Positions 18,139 through 26,356 of a stretch of 54,286 bases of DNA are shown piece by piece. The stretch's first letter is position 1; every line of letters starts with the position of its first letter. Under the pieces are notes generated by a model. The model ran no database searches, was not told the origin of the DNA, and saw nothing but the letters and a program-made list of their open reading frames with translations. Source of the stretch: Luminiphilus sp. GTDB taxonomy: Bacteria; Pseudomonadota; Gammaproteobacteria; Pseudomonadales; Halieaceae. A program made the translations under genes and the position numbers. The stretch is from contig JADHQG010000003.1 of NCBI GenBank assembly GCA_016778045.1, positions 1 through 54,286 of the forward strand, written 5' to 3'.

Positions 18139-19332
18139 ATGGAGGCGTCGGGCCGCCCGCAGGTCCTGTATTTGACCGCCGCAGATCGACTGACCGACAC
18201 AGCGGGCCTCAGTCGTGAGACGCGCCTGGTAGTCGGTGTGCTGGCCAGAGACATGGACCTCTCGCTCGGCATTGCCGGCCCTATTGACCACCAATCCCTG
18301 CAAACGCTGCGCGATCACTTTGCCTCGCTGAGAGCGGCGGGCGGTTTTCCCGCGAGCTCTGCTGATCAGCCCGTTGACCGGGCGCTGCGCAGGTTGGCGA
18401 TCGAGCGGCTGGGGTCGGAGATCGTGAATGCCAGGTTGCAGGCAGCCATTCAGCGACGGAGCAATACGTTTGACGCGGTGGTGATCGATGAGTTGGTGGC
18501 ATTCCCTTACCTACCCGTCGGGCTAAGGTGCCCAACCTACTATCTTGCGCATCGCTGCGAGGCCCGGGCGGCGACTGTGCGGTGGTGGCAGTGGTTGCAA
18601 CGACGGCAACAGCGCCGTCTCAGACAGGGCGAGAAAGCGGCGCTGCGCTCGGTGGGCGGCGTCTATGCTAAACCCGACATTGCCGGGCAGTTGCTGGAGC
18701 AAGGTTTGTCTCTTCGGCAATTGAATCCCTCCTTCGGTCGTTTCCGGCCGGAAATTGCGCTGGGGGCTGCGGTGGACTGGGGTGACACCCAACGCCGAGT
18801 GGGATATGTCGGATATCTGGGCGATGACCGCAACCTAGCGAGCCTTGAGTGGCTGTTGCGCGAGGTGTGGTCCCCCGCTCAGCGCACGCTCGCAGATATC
18901 GAGTTGCATTTAGTGGGCGCGGCACCGCCGTCTCCGCTTAGAGAGCTGGCCGCTGCCAACAATAATGTTTATCTTCACAGTGGCGACAGGCAGCAACTGG
19001 AGCTGATGGGTTGTCGGGCCGTGATCGAGCCACTGTTATTTGAGCAACATGTGGATACCAAGCTGGTCAACGCCATGTCGCACGGTTTGCCCGTGGTCAG
19101 TACGCAAACGGGCATGTTGCGCGCCCATGCGGACATCGGTGAGGGTGTGTTGGCCGCTGGTGGCCCCGAACAGATGTCGGTGTTGGTGCATCAGTTGATG
19201 ACCGACCGCGAGCTCTGGCAGCTGCACGCCAACGCGGCGCGGCATACCGCGGCGCTACAATTGGCTGATTTTGAGGTGGCGCATGATTTGCGTCGCGCCA
19301 TATTGAAGGGACAGGAGGAGGGCGTTAGCTGA
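18139..19332 (+). CDS. Glycosyltransferase, GT4-like
   Basis: A 397-residue protein with GT-B organisation. The donor half begins near RVGYVGYLGDDRNLASLEW and contains IELHLVGAAPPSPLREL and the segment HVDTKLVNAMSHGLPVVST. This matches the GIxNKxLEAM...PVVxT segment of glycosyltransferases found with exosortase/EPS systems. The conserved Glu before Ala-Met is Asn here. The middle shows YYLAHRCEARA, corresponding to the DSEKW-type region of these relatives. Start ATG lies 1 bp after the lipA stop, so translation is likely coupled. Role in a surface glycan is inferred. The family is moderately certain. Confidence 0.75.
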   Translation: MEASGRPQVLYLTAADRLTDTAGLSRETRLVVGVLARDMDLSLGIAGPIDHQSLQTLRDHFASLRAAGGFPASSADQPVDRALRRLAIERLGSEIVNARLQAAIQRRSNTFDAVVIDELVAFPYLPVGLRCPTYYLAHRCEARAATVRWWQWLQRRQQRRLRQGEKAALRSVGGVYAKPDIAGQLLEQGLSLRQLNPSFGRFRPEIALGAAVDWGDTQRRVGYVGYLGDDRNLASLEWLLREVWSPAQRTLADIELHLVGAAPPSPLRELAAANNNVYLHSGDRQQLELMGCRAVIEPLLFEQHVDTKLVNAMSHGLPVVSTQTGMLRAHADIGEGVLAAGGPEQMSVLVHQLMTDRELWQLHANAARHTAALQLADFEVAHDLRRAILKGQEEGVS

Positions 19333-19357
19333 TGCACACGATTGCGACGCTTGAGAG

Positions 19358-20242
19358 ATGACCGCCACATTCAGCCACATAGGTTTACTGGGACGTCGGG
19401 AGCACCCCGGCGTTGAGGAAATTGTCTCCGGTCTGCTGAATTTGCTGGATGACCGCGGAATTCAGGTGACCATTGAAGATCGACTCGCCACGCTGTCCCA
19501 CTTTGAAAAGCGGGAGATGGAGTCGCGTGATCAAATAGGTGCCATGGTGGACCTGGCTATTGTCATTGGAGGCGACGGTAGCTTGCTGAGCGCGGCCAGG
19601 ACCCTGGTCAAGCACGACACGCCGGTCATCGGCGTGAACCGCGGCCGCCTGGGATTCCTGACAGACGTCAGTCCCGACGAGCTGATTGATCAGGTCAGTG
19701 CGGTGCTCGATGGGCACTTCATTAGCGAGAATCGCTTTCTATTGGACGCCGAAGTCTGGCGCGGTGACCAGGTTATCGGTCGGGGCGATGCCCTAAACGA
19801 TATTGTTGTGAACTCGGGCGCCTCGGCACAAATGATTGAATTTGAGCTCAGTATCGACGGTGAATTCGTCTACCGGTTGAATGCCGACGGTCTGTTGGTG
19901 GCGACACCGACTGGCTCCACCGCCTACTGCTTATCGGCAGGTGGCCCGATCATGTATCCCGGGCTCGACGCGTTGGTACTTGTGCCGATGTTCCCGCACT
20001 CTCTCACCAGTCGACCCATTGTCGTTAGCGGACAGAGTGAGATCCGCATTGACGTGGTGTCGCGCAACGACATTCATCCGCCCATCACTTGCGATGGCCA
20101 GATTTCGATCACTGCTTTACCAGGCGACTCCGTCCGGATCCGTAAAAAGGCCAGAGAGCTGACTCTGTTGCATCCTCCGGGATATAGTTTTTACGCCAGC
20201 TGCAGAGACAAGCTTCGCTGGTCAGATGCCCTCGTTAAATAA
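19358..20242 (+). CDS. nadK: NAD kinase
   Basis: A 294-residue ATP-dependent NAD kinase that makes NADP in the cytoplasm. The GGDGS motif is at residues 71-75 with catalytic Asp73. GVNRGRLGFLTD, a following NAD-contact segment near DALNDIVV, and ADGLLVATPTGSTAY with SAGGPI are all present, as in the gammaproteobacterial enzyme. Length matches E. coli NadK (292). It starts 25 bp after the glycosyltransferase and overlaps the rhomboid gene by 17 bp, part of the tightly packed lipA-pepN run. Confidence 0.97.
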   Translation: MTATFSHIGLLGRREHPGVEEIVSGLLNLLDDRGIQVTIEDRLATLSHFEKREMESRDQIGAMVDLAIVIGGDGSLLSAARTLVKHDTPVIGVNRGRLGFLTDVSPDELIDQVSAVLDGHFISENRFLLDAEVWRGDQVIGRGDALNDIVVNSGASAQMIEFELSIDGEFVYRLNADGLLVATPTGSTAYCLSAGGPIMYPGLDALVLVPMFPHSLTSRPIVVSGQSEIRIDVVSRNDIHPPITCDGQISITALPGDSVRIRKKARELTLLHPPGYSFYASCRDKLRWSDALVK

Positions 20243-20861
20243 TCTGCCGCTTCCCATTCGCAGGGCGCCTGCGACGTTCGCGCTGGTGGTGGTCACCAGC
20301 GTGTGTTTTCTGCTGTTTTACCCCCTGCAATGGGTCAGCATGCTGTCGCTATTCAATTTTGTACCCTTTCGCGCTGCGGGGGGCTATGTCGCCTTCGGAG
20401 AGTGGGGGGATTGGTGGCGCTTGGTCACCCCGACCTTGATTCACTTCGGGTGGTTGCACGTGGTGTTTAACTGTCTGTGGCTGTGGGAGTTTGGGCAACG
20501 GATTGAGCATCGTTTGGGCGGTGCGAACCTGCTGGGTCTCTACGTTGTGAGCGCTATGGTGAGCAACTATTGCCAATATTGGTGGGAAGGGCCGTCGATA
20601 TTCGGCGGGATGTCGGGCGTTGTGTACGCTTTGATGGGGCTCATTATGGCGTCCCAATGGCGCAGGCCCGGATGGATTGCGCCGCCGCCCATGGCGGTGT
20701 TTGCTTTTATGCTTATCTGGTTGGTGATTGGCATGGCGGGTAGCATGGAGTTTATCGGTGCAGGGGCGGTGGCGAACGGCGCTCACCTGGGTGGCCTGGT
20801 GACAGGCTGGTGCTTGGGCCTTGTCATCGGTGCTATCCCCCGATTATTTAGCCGCCGGTAA
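20226..20861 (+). CDS. Rhomboid family intramembrane serine protease
   Basis: A 211-residue inner-membrane protein with six likely transmembrane segments. The catalytic dyad is Ser130 in GGMSGVVYALMG and His187 in NGAHLGGLVTG; the conserved Asn in HVVFNCLWLW marks the oxyanion side. Rhomboids cleave membrane proteins within or near the bilayer. It overlaps nadK by 17 bp. Its stop is followed at once by the 9-bp tandem repeat. Substrate unknown. Confidence 0.92.
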   Translation: MPSLNNLPLPIRRAPATFALVVVTSVCFLLFYPLQWVSMLSLFNFVPFRAAGGYVAFGEWGDWWRLVTPTLIHFGWLHVVFNCLWLWEFGQRIEHRLGGANLLGLYVVSAMVSNYCQYWWEGPSIFGGMSGVVYALMGLIMASQWRRPGWIAPPPMAVFAFMLIWLVIGMAGSMEFIGAGAVANGAHLGGLVTGWCLGLVIGAIPRLFSRR

Positions 20862-20865
20862 TGTG

Positions 20866-20946
20866 GGGAGTGTCGGTAGTGTCAGGAATGTCAGCAGTGT
20901 CAGGAGTCTTAGGAGTCTTAGGAGTCTTAGGAGTCTTAGGAGTGTC
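20866..20946 (+). repeat. 9-bp tandem repeat carrying Shine-Dalgarno cores
   Basis: Nine consecutive 9-bp units fill the gap between the rhomboid stop and the DUF1315 start. The first four are degenerate (GGGAGTGTC, GGTAGTGTC, AGGAATGTC, AGCAGTGTC). Units 5-8 are identical (AGGAGTCTT, 20902-20937). Unit 9 is AGGAGTGTC. Five units contain the AGGAG core, and the last lies 6 nt before the GTG start of DUF1315, so it acts as its ribosome site. The unit length is a multiple of three, and copies could change by slippage. Confidence 0.95.
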
Positions 20947-20948
20947 TT

Positions 20949-21206
20949 GTGTTGTCTGATCAGTATCGTGAGTCAGTGCAGCAGATGGACCGGCAGGTCT
21001 ATGAGCAGCTGTTGGAGTCACTCTCCACGGGGCGTTGGCCCGACGGTCGCACCCTGACTGAGACCCAGCGCCAGCACGCCATGCGCGCGGTGATTACCTG
21101 GGGCGAAATTTATCTGTCGCCGGAAGAGCGTGTTGGCTTCATTGATAAAGGCGCAAAGGCTGGCGATGTCTGCGACGACCCAGAACCTCTGGCCTGGAAG
21201 GATTGA
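20949..21206 (+). CDS. DUF1315 family protein (YeaC-like)
   Basis: An 85-residue cytoplasmic protein matching the YeaC/DUF1315 family, whose pattern is DQYRxSV...VYxxLxxSLxTGRWPDG...LTxxQR...AVIxWGE...LxxxERVGFID. Function of the family is unknown. The GTG at 20949 is preceded by AGGAG at 20938-20942, the last unit of the tandem repeat; a TTG one codon later is an alternative. The DUF2797 gene starts 4 bp downstream, so the two are likely co-translated. Confidence 0.9.
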   Translation: MLSDQYRESVQQMDRQVYEQLLESLSTGRWPDGRTLTETQRQHAMRAVITWGEIYLSPEERVGFIDKGAKAGDVCDDPEPLAWKD

Positions 21207-21210
21207 TTAC

Positions 21211-22041
21211 ATGACAGATTGGCATGGTTGCTTGCGCAAAATGCAAACCGAACTCTCCGATACGGTGCGTTACACACTGACCGCGGGGGGCGAAGAACAC
21301 TGCGTAAACGACTGGTTGGGTCAGTCGCTGCAGCTGAAGTTTGCCGGGGCGATTCACTGTGTTGCCTGCGATCGTCTGACTAAAAAGAGTTTCAATCAGG
21401 GCTATTGTTTTCCCTGTCTTCGCAAGCTTGCAGCCTGTGACAGTTGCATCGTCAGCCCCGAAAAATGTCACCTGGCTGAGGGCACGTGCCGCGAGCCCGA
21501 TTGGGCCGAGACGCATTGTCAGGTGCCACATATTGTCTATTTGTCCAACACGTCGAGTGTGAAAGTCGGCATTACCCGTGAGACGCAGCTACCGACGCGC
21601 TGGATTGATCAGGGGGCGACGCAGGCAAAACCGATTGCGCGGGTCGCTACCCGGCATTACTCAGGGTTACTGGAAGTGCTCTGTGCCAAAGAGGTTGGGG
21701 ACCGCACCGCGTGGCAAACCATGCTCAAAGGTAACGGTGCGCCACAGGACCTCGAGCAGATTCGCCAGCAGTTGATGTCGAGCTGTGAGCACGGCATTGC
21801 TGACCTCACGCTCAACTATGGCGCTGCGTCGTTTGAGTTTCTAGAGGACGCCGATGAGACCTGGATTGATTACCCTGTATTGAGCTGGCCCGAGAAGGTC
21901 AAGGCGCACAATTTTGATAAGCAGGCGAGTGTTGAGGGCACGCTGATGGGCATCAAAGGGCAGTATTTGATGCTCGATACAGGCGTGCTCAATATCCGCA
22001 AATTTGGTGGCTACGAGGTGGAGATTAAGGTGGCAGCATGA
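21211..22041 (+). CDS. DUF2797 domain protein
   Basis: A 276-residue protein of the DUF2797 family, of unknown function. The ATG at 21211 is chosen because it follows the DUF1315 stop; an upstream extension would overlap that gene. A Cys-rich block at about residues 50-110 (CVACDRLTK, CFPCLRK, CDSCIV, CHLAEGTC) looks like one or two zinc sites. The middle IVYLSNTSSVKVGITRE resembles a GIY-YIG-like start (tyrosine plus VGIT), as reported for some single-strand nuclease-fold proteins, but the similarity is short. It overlaps pepN by 4 bp (ATGA). Confidence 0.85.
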   Translation: MTDWHGCLRKMQTELSDTVRYTLTAGGEEHCVNDWLGQSLQLKFAGAIHCVACDRLTKKSFNQGYCFPCLRKLAACDSCIVSPEKCHLAEGTCREPDWAETHCQVPHIVYLSNTSSVKVGITRETQLPTRWIDQGATQAKPIARVATRHYSGLLEVLCAKEVGDRTAWQTMLKGNGAPQDLEQIRQQLMSSCEHGIADLTLNYGAASFEFLEDADETWIDYPVLSWPEKVKAHNFDKQASVEGTLMGIKGQYLMLDTGVLNIRKFGGYEVEIKVAA

Positions 22042-24659
22042 TGGCGTTACGAGAGGGTTTACCCGGAACGATTTACCGCAAGGACTATGCAGCACCCGAC
22101 TTTACGGTCCAAAAGGTTGATCTTCTTGTTCAGATCAAACAGGGCCGGACAGAGGTGACCGCGACGCTGGAAATCAGTCGGCAGGCCGGGCAGGACAGCG
22201 CACTGAAGCTCGATGGTGAACAGCTGGATTTGCTGTGGGTCGAGCTCGACGGTCAAAGGCTGTCGCCTCATGATTATGAGATCAGTGACACCGAGCTGCT
22301 GATTCCATCGGTGCCGGACAGCTTTTCTTTGCGCACCTGTGTGGCGATTTGCCCTGAGGAAAATACCTCTTTGGAGGGCTTTTACCGCTCTCAGAGCGCT
22401 TACTGCACCCAGTGCGAGGCAGAAGGTTTTCGAAAGATCACTTACTTCACTGATCGCCCCGATGTATTGGCCATCTATACGGTGATGCTGGAAGCAGATG
22501 CTGAGGCCTGCCCGGTGTTACTCAGTAACGGCAACTTGGTCGAGGAGGTGGCCCTCAACGATGGCAGGCATCGCGCCGTGTGGCATGACCCCTTTCCCAA
22601 GCCCAGCTATTTATTCGCCATGGTCGCTGGCGATTTGAAGCGTACCAGTGACGTGTTCACGACGGCTTCGGGTAAATCGGTCGACCTGCACATTTGGGTT
22701 GAAGAAAAAGATCTGGGTTACTGCGATTACGCAATGACTTCGCTCAAGGAGGCCATGCGTTGGGATGAGGCAGTTTATGGACTCGAGTATGACCTTGATC
22801 TCTACAACATTGTTGCCGTCGACGATTTCAACATGGGTGCGATGGAAAACAAGAGCCTCAACGTGTTCAACACTTCTTGCGTACTCGCACATCCCGACAT
22901 CACAACCGATATGGGCTTTCAGCGCGTCGAGGCAGTGGTGGCCCATGAATATTTTCACAATTACTCAGGCAACAGAGTCACCTGCCGGGACTGGTTCCAA
23001 CTCAGTCTCAAAGAGGGTTTTACAGTGTTTCGCGACTCGGAATTTTCAGCGGATATGAATTCCCGGGGCGTGAAGCGTGTTGAGGATGCGCTGTTTCTCA
23101 GAACGCACCAATTCGCAGAGGATGCCGGCCCATTGGCCCATCCGGTGCGCCCGGACGCGTTTGTCGACATCTCGAATTTCTACACTTTGACGGTTTATGA
23201 GAAGGGCGCAGAGGTGGTGCGCATGCTGCATACCCTTTTGGGCGAGGACGCGTTCTATGCCGGCACGCGCTTGTATTTCGAGCGCTTTGATGGACAGGCA
23301 GTGACCTGCGACGATTTTGTGGACTGCCTGGCCGAGGCCTCAGGTCGTGACCTCAGCCAATTTCGCCGCTGGTACGAACAGGCAGGTACGCCTGAGCTGG
23401 CCTTCGAAGAGACGTACGATGCGGCGACACAGCATTACAGCTTGACCTTGCGGCAACACAGTCGGGCAACGCCAGGCCAAAAAGATAAGTCGCCGCTGGT
23501 GATTCCCGTCGCCACTGGACTGCTGGTAGACGGTACGCCGATACCGCTGGGCTCGGGTACGACGCGGATCCTTGAACTGACTGACCGAGAGCAGACCTTT
23601 ACTTTCGATAACGTGGCATCAAAACCCGTGTTGTCGTTGCTGCGCGGCTTCTCAGCACCCGTGCGAATGGTGACAGCACAGAGCGAAGCGGATTTGCTTG
23701 TGCTGATGGGCAACGATGATGACCCGTTTGTTGCCTGGGATGCGGCGCAGAACCTGCTGGCACGATTGATAGAGGCCGGTTCTGAAACAGCGCCTGTCGC
23801 GATCCCTGATGCTTTTTTGCAGGCCTGTGAGCAGGTGCTGAAGGGATCTATGGATCCGGCGATGAAGGCGCTCACTCTGGCTTTGCCGAGTGAAGAGCTG
23901 TTGGCTGATCGGGCAGCGCAGCGTGGCCTCGTGAATGTCGCCGAGATTCATCAGTATCGTTGTCAGGTCAAAGCGGCGCTGGGCGAATCACTGACCAACG
24001 CTTGGCGCGACGTGTTGAAAGATCATCCCGCTGCGACCGGGTATACACCTCACGCCAGTGATATTGGTATTCGCTCGTTGCGGCATCTCGCCGGGGATTA
24101 CTTGCTGGCCGCTAACCCGGTCGATCTGACGGATGCACACCGACTACTGGATACTGCCGACAATTTGACGGATCGCCTGACGGCGCTGCGCTGGATTGTC
24201 TATTACGACTCGCCGGATGGGCGTGCGCAACGGCTGGGCGATTTTTATGAGCGGTGGCAACACGAGGCATTGGTGGTGAATCAGTGGCTGACTGTGCAGG
24301 CCACCCGTCCTGACCCGAGTTGCGTCGACGATATTCGTGCATTGCTGGATCACGAGGCGTTCGACTGGCGAAACCCCAACAAACTGCGCGCTCTTGTGGG
24401 TGCCTTTGCAGGCGCTAATCCAATTGCCTTCCATCGTCCCGATGGTGCCGGATATCGGCTAATGGGCGAGGTGATCGAGCGCGTACAGGCGAGCAATCCG
24501 CAGATTGCGGCGCGCATGTTGGCGCCTTTGACGCGCTGGCGTCGCTACGCAACAGGGCAGGAAGCCATGCGCACCGAGTTGGAGCGGTTGGCTGCTATCG
24601 AGCCTTTACCCAAGGACGTCCTCGAGGTGCTCAGCCGGGCCTTAGCGCCGGCCGATTGA
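22038..24659 (+). CDS. pepN: Aminopeptidase N (M1 family)
   Basis: An 873-residue zinc aminopeptidase that removes N-terminal residues from peptides in the cytoplasm. The exopeptidase motif GAMEN is near 267-271, the zinc motif HEYFH at 303-307 with the downstream Glu in LSLKEGFTVFRD, and the C-terminal helical domain is complete. Length is close to the E. coli enzyme (870). It is the last gene of the plus-strand run, converging on batD with 29 bp between stops. Confidence 0.97.
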   Translation: MMALREGLPGTIYRKDYAAPDFTVQKVDLLVQIKQGRTEVTATLEISRQAGQDSALKLDGEQLDLLWVELDGQRLSPHDYEISDTELLIPSVPDSFSLRTCVAICPEENTSLEGFYRSQSAYCTQCEAEGFRKITYFTDRPDVLAIYTVMLEADAEACPVLLSNGNLVEEVALNDGRHRAVWHDPFPKPSYLFAMVAGDLKRTSDVFTTASGKSVDLHIWVEEKDLGYCDYAMTSLKEAMRWDEAVYGLEYDLDLYNIVAVDDFNMGAMENKSLNVFNTSCVLAHPDITTDMGFQRVEAVVAHEYFHNYSGNRVTCRDWFQLSLKEGFTVFRDSEFSADMNSRGVKRVEDALFLRTHQFAEDAGPLAHPVRPDAFVDISNFYTLTVYEKGAEVVRMLHTLLGEDAFYAGTRLYFERFDGQAVTCDDFVDCLAEASGRDLSQFRRWYEQAGTPELAFEETYDAATQHYSLTLRQHSRATPGQKDKSPLVIPVATGLLVDGTPIPLGSGTTRILELTDREQTFTFDNVASKPVLSLLRGFSAPVRMVTAQSEADLLVLMGNDDDPFVAWDAAQNLLARLIEAGSETAPVAIPDAFLQACEQVLKGSMDPAMKALTLALPSEELLADRAAQRGLVNVAEIHQYRCQVKAALGESLTNAWRDVLKDHPAATGYTPHASDIGIRSLRHLAGDYLLAANPVDLTDAHRLLDTADNLTDRLTALRWIVYYDSPDGRAQRLGDFYERWQHEALVVNQWLTVQATRPDPSCVDDIRALLDHEAFDWRNPNKLRALVGAFAGANPIAFHRPDGAGYRLMGEVIERVQASNPQIAARMLAPLTRWRRYATGQEAMRTELERLAAIEPLPKDVLEVLSRALAPAD

Positions 24660-24688
24660 GTCACGCCATCCGGCGGTGGGGTGCCTTT

Positions 24689-26356
24689 TCAGCTGGGGTA
24701 TAGCGCTAGTTTCGCGCTTGCCTCGCGATGTTGGGCGAGCGCCGGCTCTTCTCGCAGCGCGTCAATTAAGCCGGACTCGGCGTCTGCCAGATGACCTGTG
24801 CCATAGAGGGCCTCGTCCAGCCTCAATAGCTTCGCGGCGAGTGAAGGCGAGGTCATGCTGGCCAGTTTTTGTAACGATGCGACAGCTGATCCTGAGTACA
24901 GCGCGCCCCAATCGAGGATGGCGCTACGCAACGCTGCGGGGTCCTGTGCTTCAACCGCGCGTCTTGCGGCAACCAAAGATTGTCGGATGGTTTCGGGAGA
25001 TGCTGAGCCTGAGGTAGCCCCCGGGTCTGTAGTTTGCCGCGGTTGGCGATTGAGCCAGAGCAGGACCGCCATTACCAGCGAGATCAACCACCCCGAGGCG
25101 CTGAGTATCCAGAGCCACTGGGGTGCGTTCTGTGTCGACATAGCGATGGCACCGTTAGTGGCAGTGGGCGATAGGCTCGAGTCCAGTGGTTGTGACGCCG
25201 CAACGGCTACGCGGCGCGCTGGTACGACAGCGAATTCAAGTTGGTCAGTATCAGTGTTCCACCATGGAATGCGAATCTCGGGCAGTACCCAGGCGCCTCC
25301 TGATCGCGCGACCAGCGCTTCGCTCTGCACGCGTCGACCTTGCAGGCCATCCGCCAGCTCGCTCTGATCGATGGCCTCTTGATCCGGATAAAAACGGAGC
25401 TCCGGAATATTGAGCGCGCCCTGCACGCTGCTCAGGGGAGGGAGCTGGCTGCCCTGAAGCCCGCGTCCTACGAGCGTGAGCGTGCGTGTGGTTGAGTCAC
25501 CGACGCTCAAGGCTTCGGGATCAATGGACCAATTCTCTTCCAATGTCAGGTCTCTTGCGGGGAGCCACACTTCGCCGGGGAAGGTGGTCGGAACGCTCTT
25601 CACGTTCATTTCGATCGGCTCAGAGGTTAGACGCAAGCGCCTACCCAGTCGCGCTCCCAGTAGAGAGCGGCCCGGCTGTACTTCTCTCGCGCTGAAACCG
25701 ATGGCAGGAATCGTCAGCCTGCCGCTTTTCTCCGGGTACACGGCATACCGTAATTCGGTCACCAGCCAGGTACGGTTGCCTACCCAGCGCTGGAACGATC
25801 GCCGCTCGAGGTTCTCCACGACGGCGTCCGGTATATCAAAGGCAGAGATTTCGCCGCCATCGAGGTTAATGGCTTGCTGGAGGGTGACCGTCAGAATGGT
25901 CTCGGCCTGAACATAGACGCTGTCGCTTTCAATACTGGCTTCGAACAGCACAAGGGCATCGCCCGGAGCGACCACCGGCTCGGGATTGACGCGAATTGAC
26001 AGCGGCGTCGTATTACGGCCGCCAGCGGTCAGCGAAGGAATGCTCAACGTCCCCTCTCTGAGCGGTGCCAGTTCCATTTCCAGCGTGCGCGTCACCTGGT
26101 TCTGGCCGTTAATGAAGCGCGCGTTGGTGGCGCTTGATCGCGACAAAATCTCCCAATCTCGGCTGAGCGGCGTCAGGTCGATCTCCGCAGGCTGTTCACC
26201 CGCGTCCCCTAACAGGGTGAGCCGAAGCGTCTCGCCCATGGCAATTTCCCGTCGATCTACGGTCGCCGAGAGCTCGGCCAGTGCACACTGGGTCCATAGC
26301 AATGCACACAGCAGCAACCAGAGGCTGATGTTGCGATTACCAGCGGATCGATTCAT
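24689..26356 (-). CDS. batD: BatD-like protein
   Basis: A 555-residue exported, membrane-anchored protein. The signal peptide (core ISLWLLLCALLW, cleavage after CALA) is followed by beta-rich domains beginning LSATVDRREIAMGETLRLTL, the usual opening of BatD/oxygen-tolerance proteins. A transmembrane helix lies near residues 415-435 (LWILSASGWLISLVMAVLLWL region), with a cytoplasmic helical tail. It is the last gene of the Bat operon and overlaps the BatB/C gene by 20 bp. Function in envelope stress resistance is known only loosely for the family. Confidence 0.88.
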   Translation of the reverse strand: MNRSAGNRNISLWLLLCALLWTQCALAELSATVDRREIAMGETLRLTLLGDAGEQPAEIDLTPLSRDWEILSRSSATNARFINGQNQVTRTLEMELAPLREGTLSIPSLTAGGRNTTPLSIRVNPEPVVAPGDALVLFEASIESDSVYVQAETILTVTLQQAINLDGGEISAFDIPDAVVENLERRSFQRWVGNRTWLVTELRYAVYPEKSGRLTIPAIGFSAREVQPGRSLLGARLGRRLRLTSEPIEMNVKSVPTTFPGEVWLPARDLTLEENWSIDPEALSVGDSTTRTLTLVGRGLQGSQLPPLSSVQGALNIPELRFYPDQEAIDQSELADGLQGRRVQSEALVARSGGAWVLPEIRIPWWNTDTDQLEFAVVPARRVAVAASQPLDSSLSPTATNGAIAMSTQNAPQWLWILSASGWLISLVMAVLLWLNRQPRQTTDPGATSGSASPETIRQSLVAARRAVEAQDPAALRSAILDWGALYSGSAVASLQKLASMTSPSLAAKLLRLDEALYGTGHLADAESGLIDALREEPALAQHREASAKLALYPS

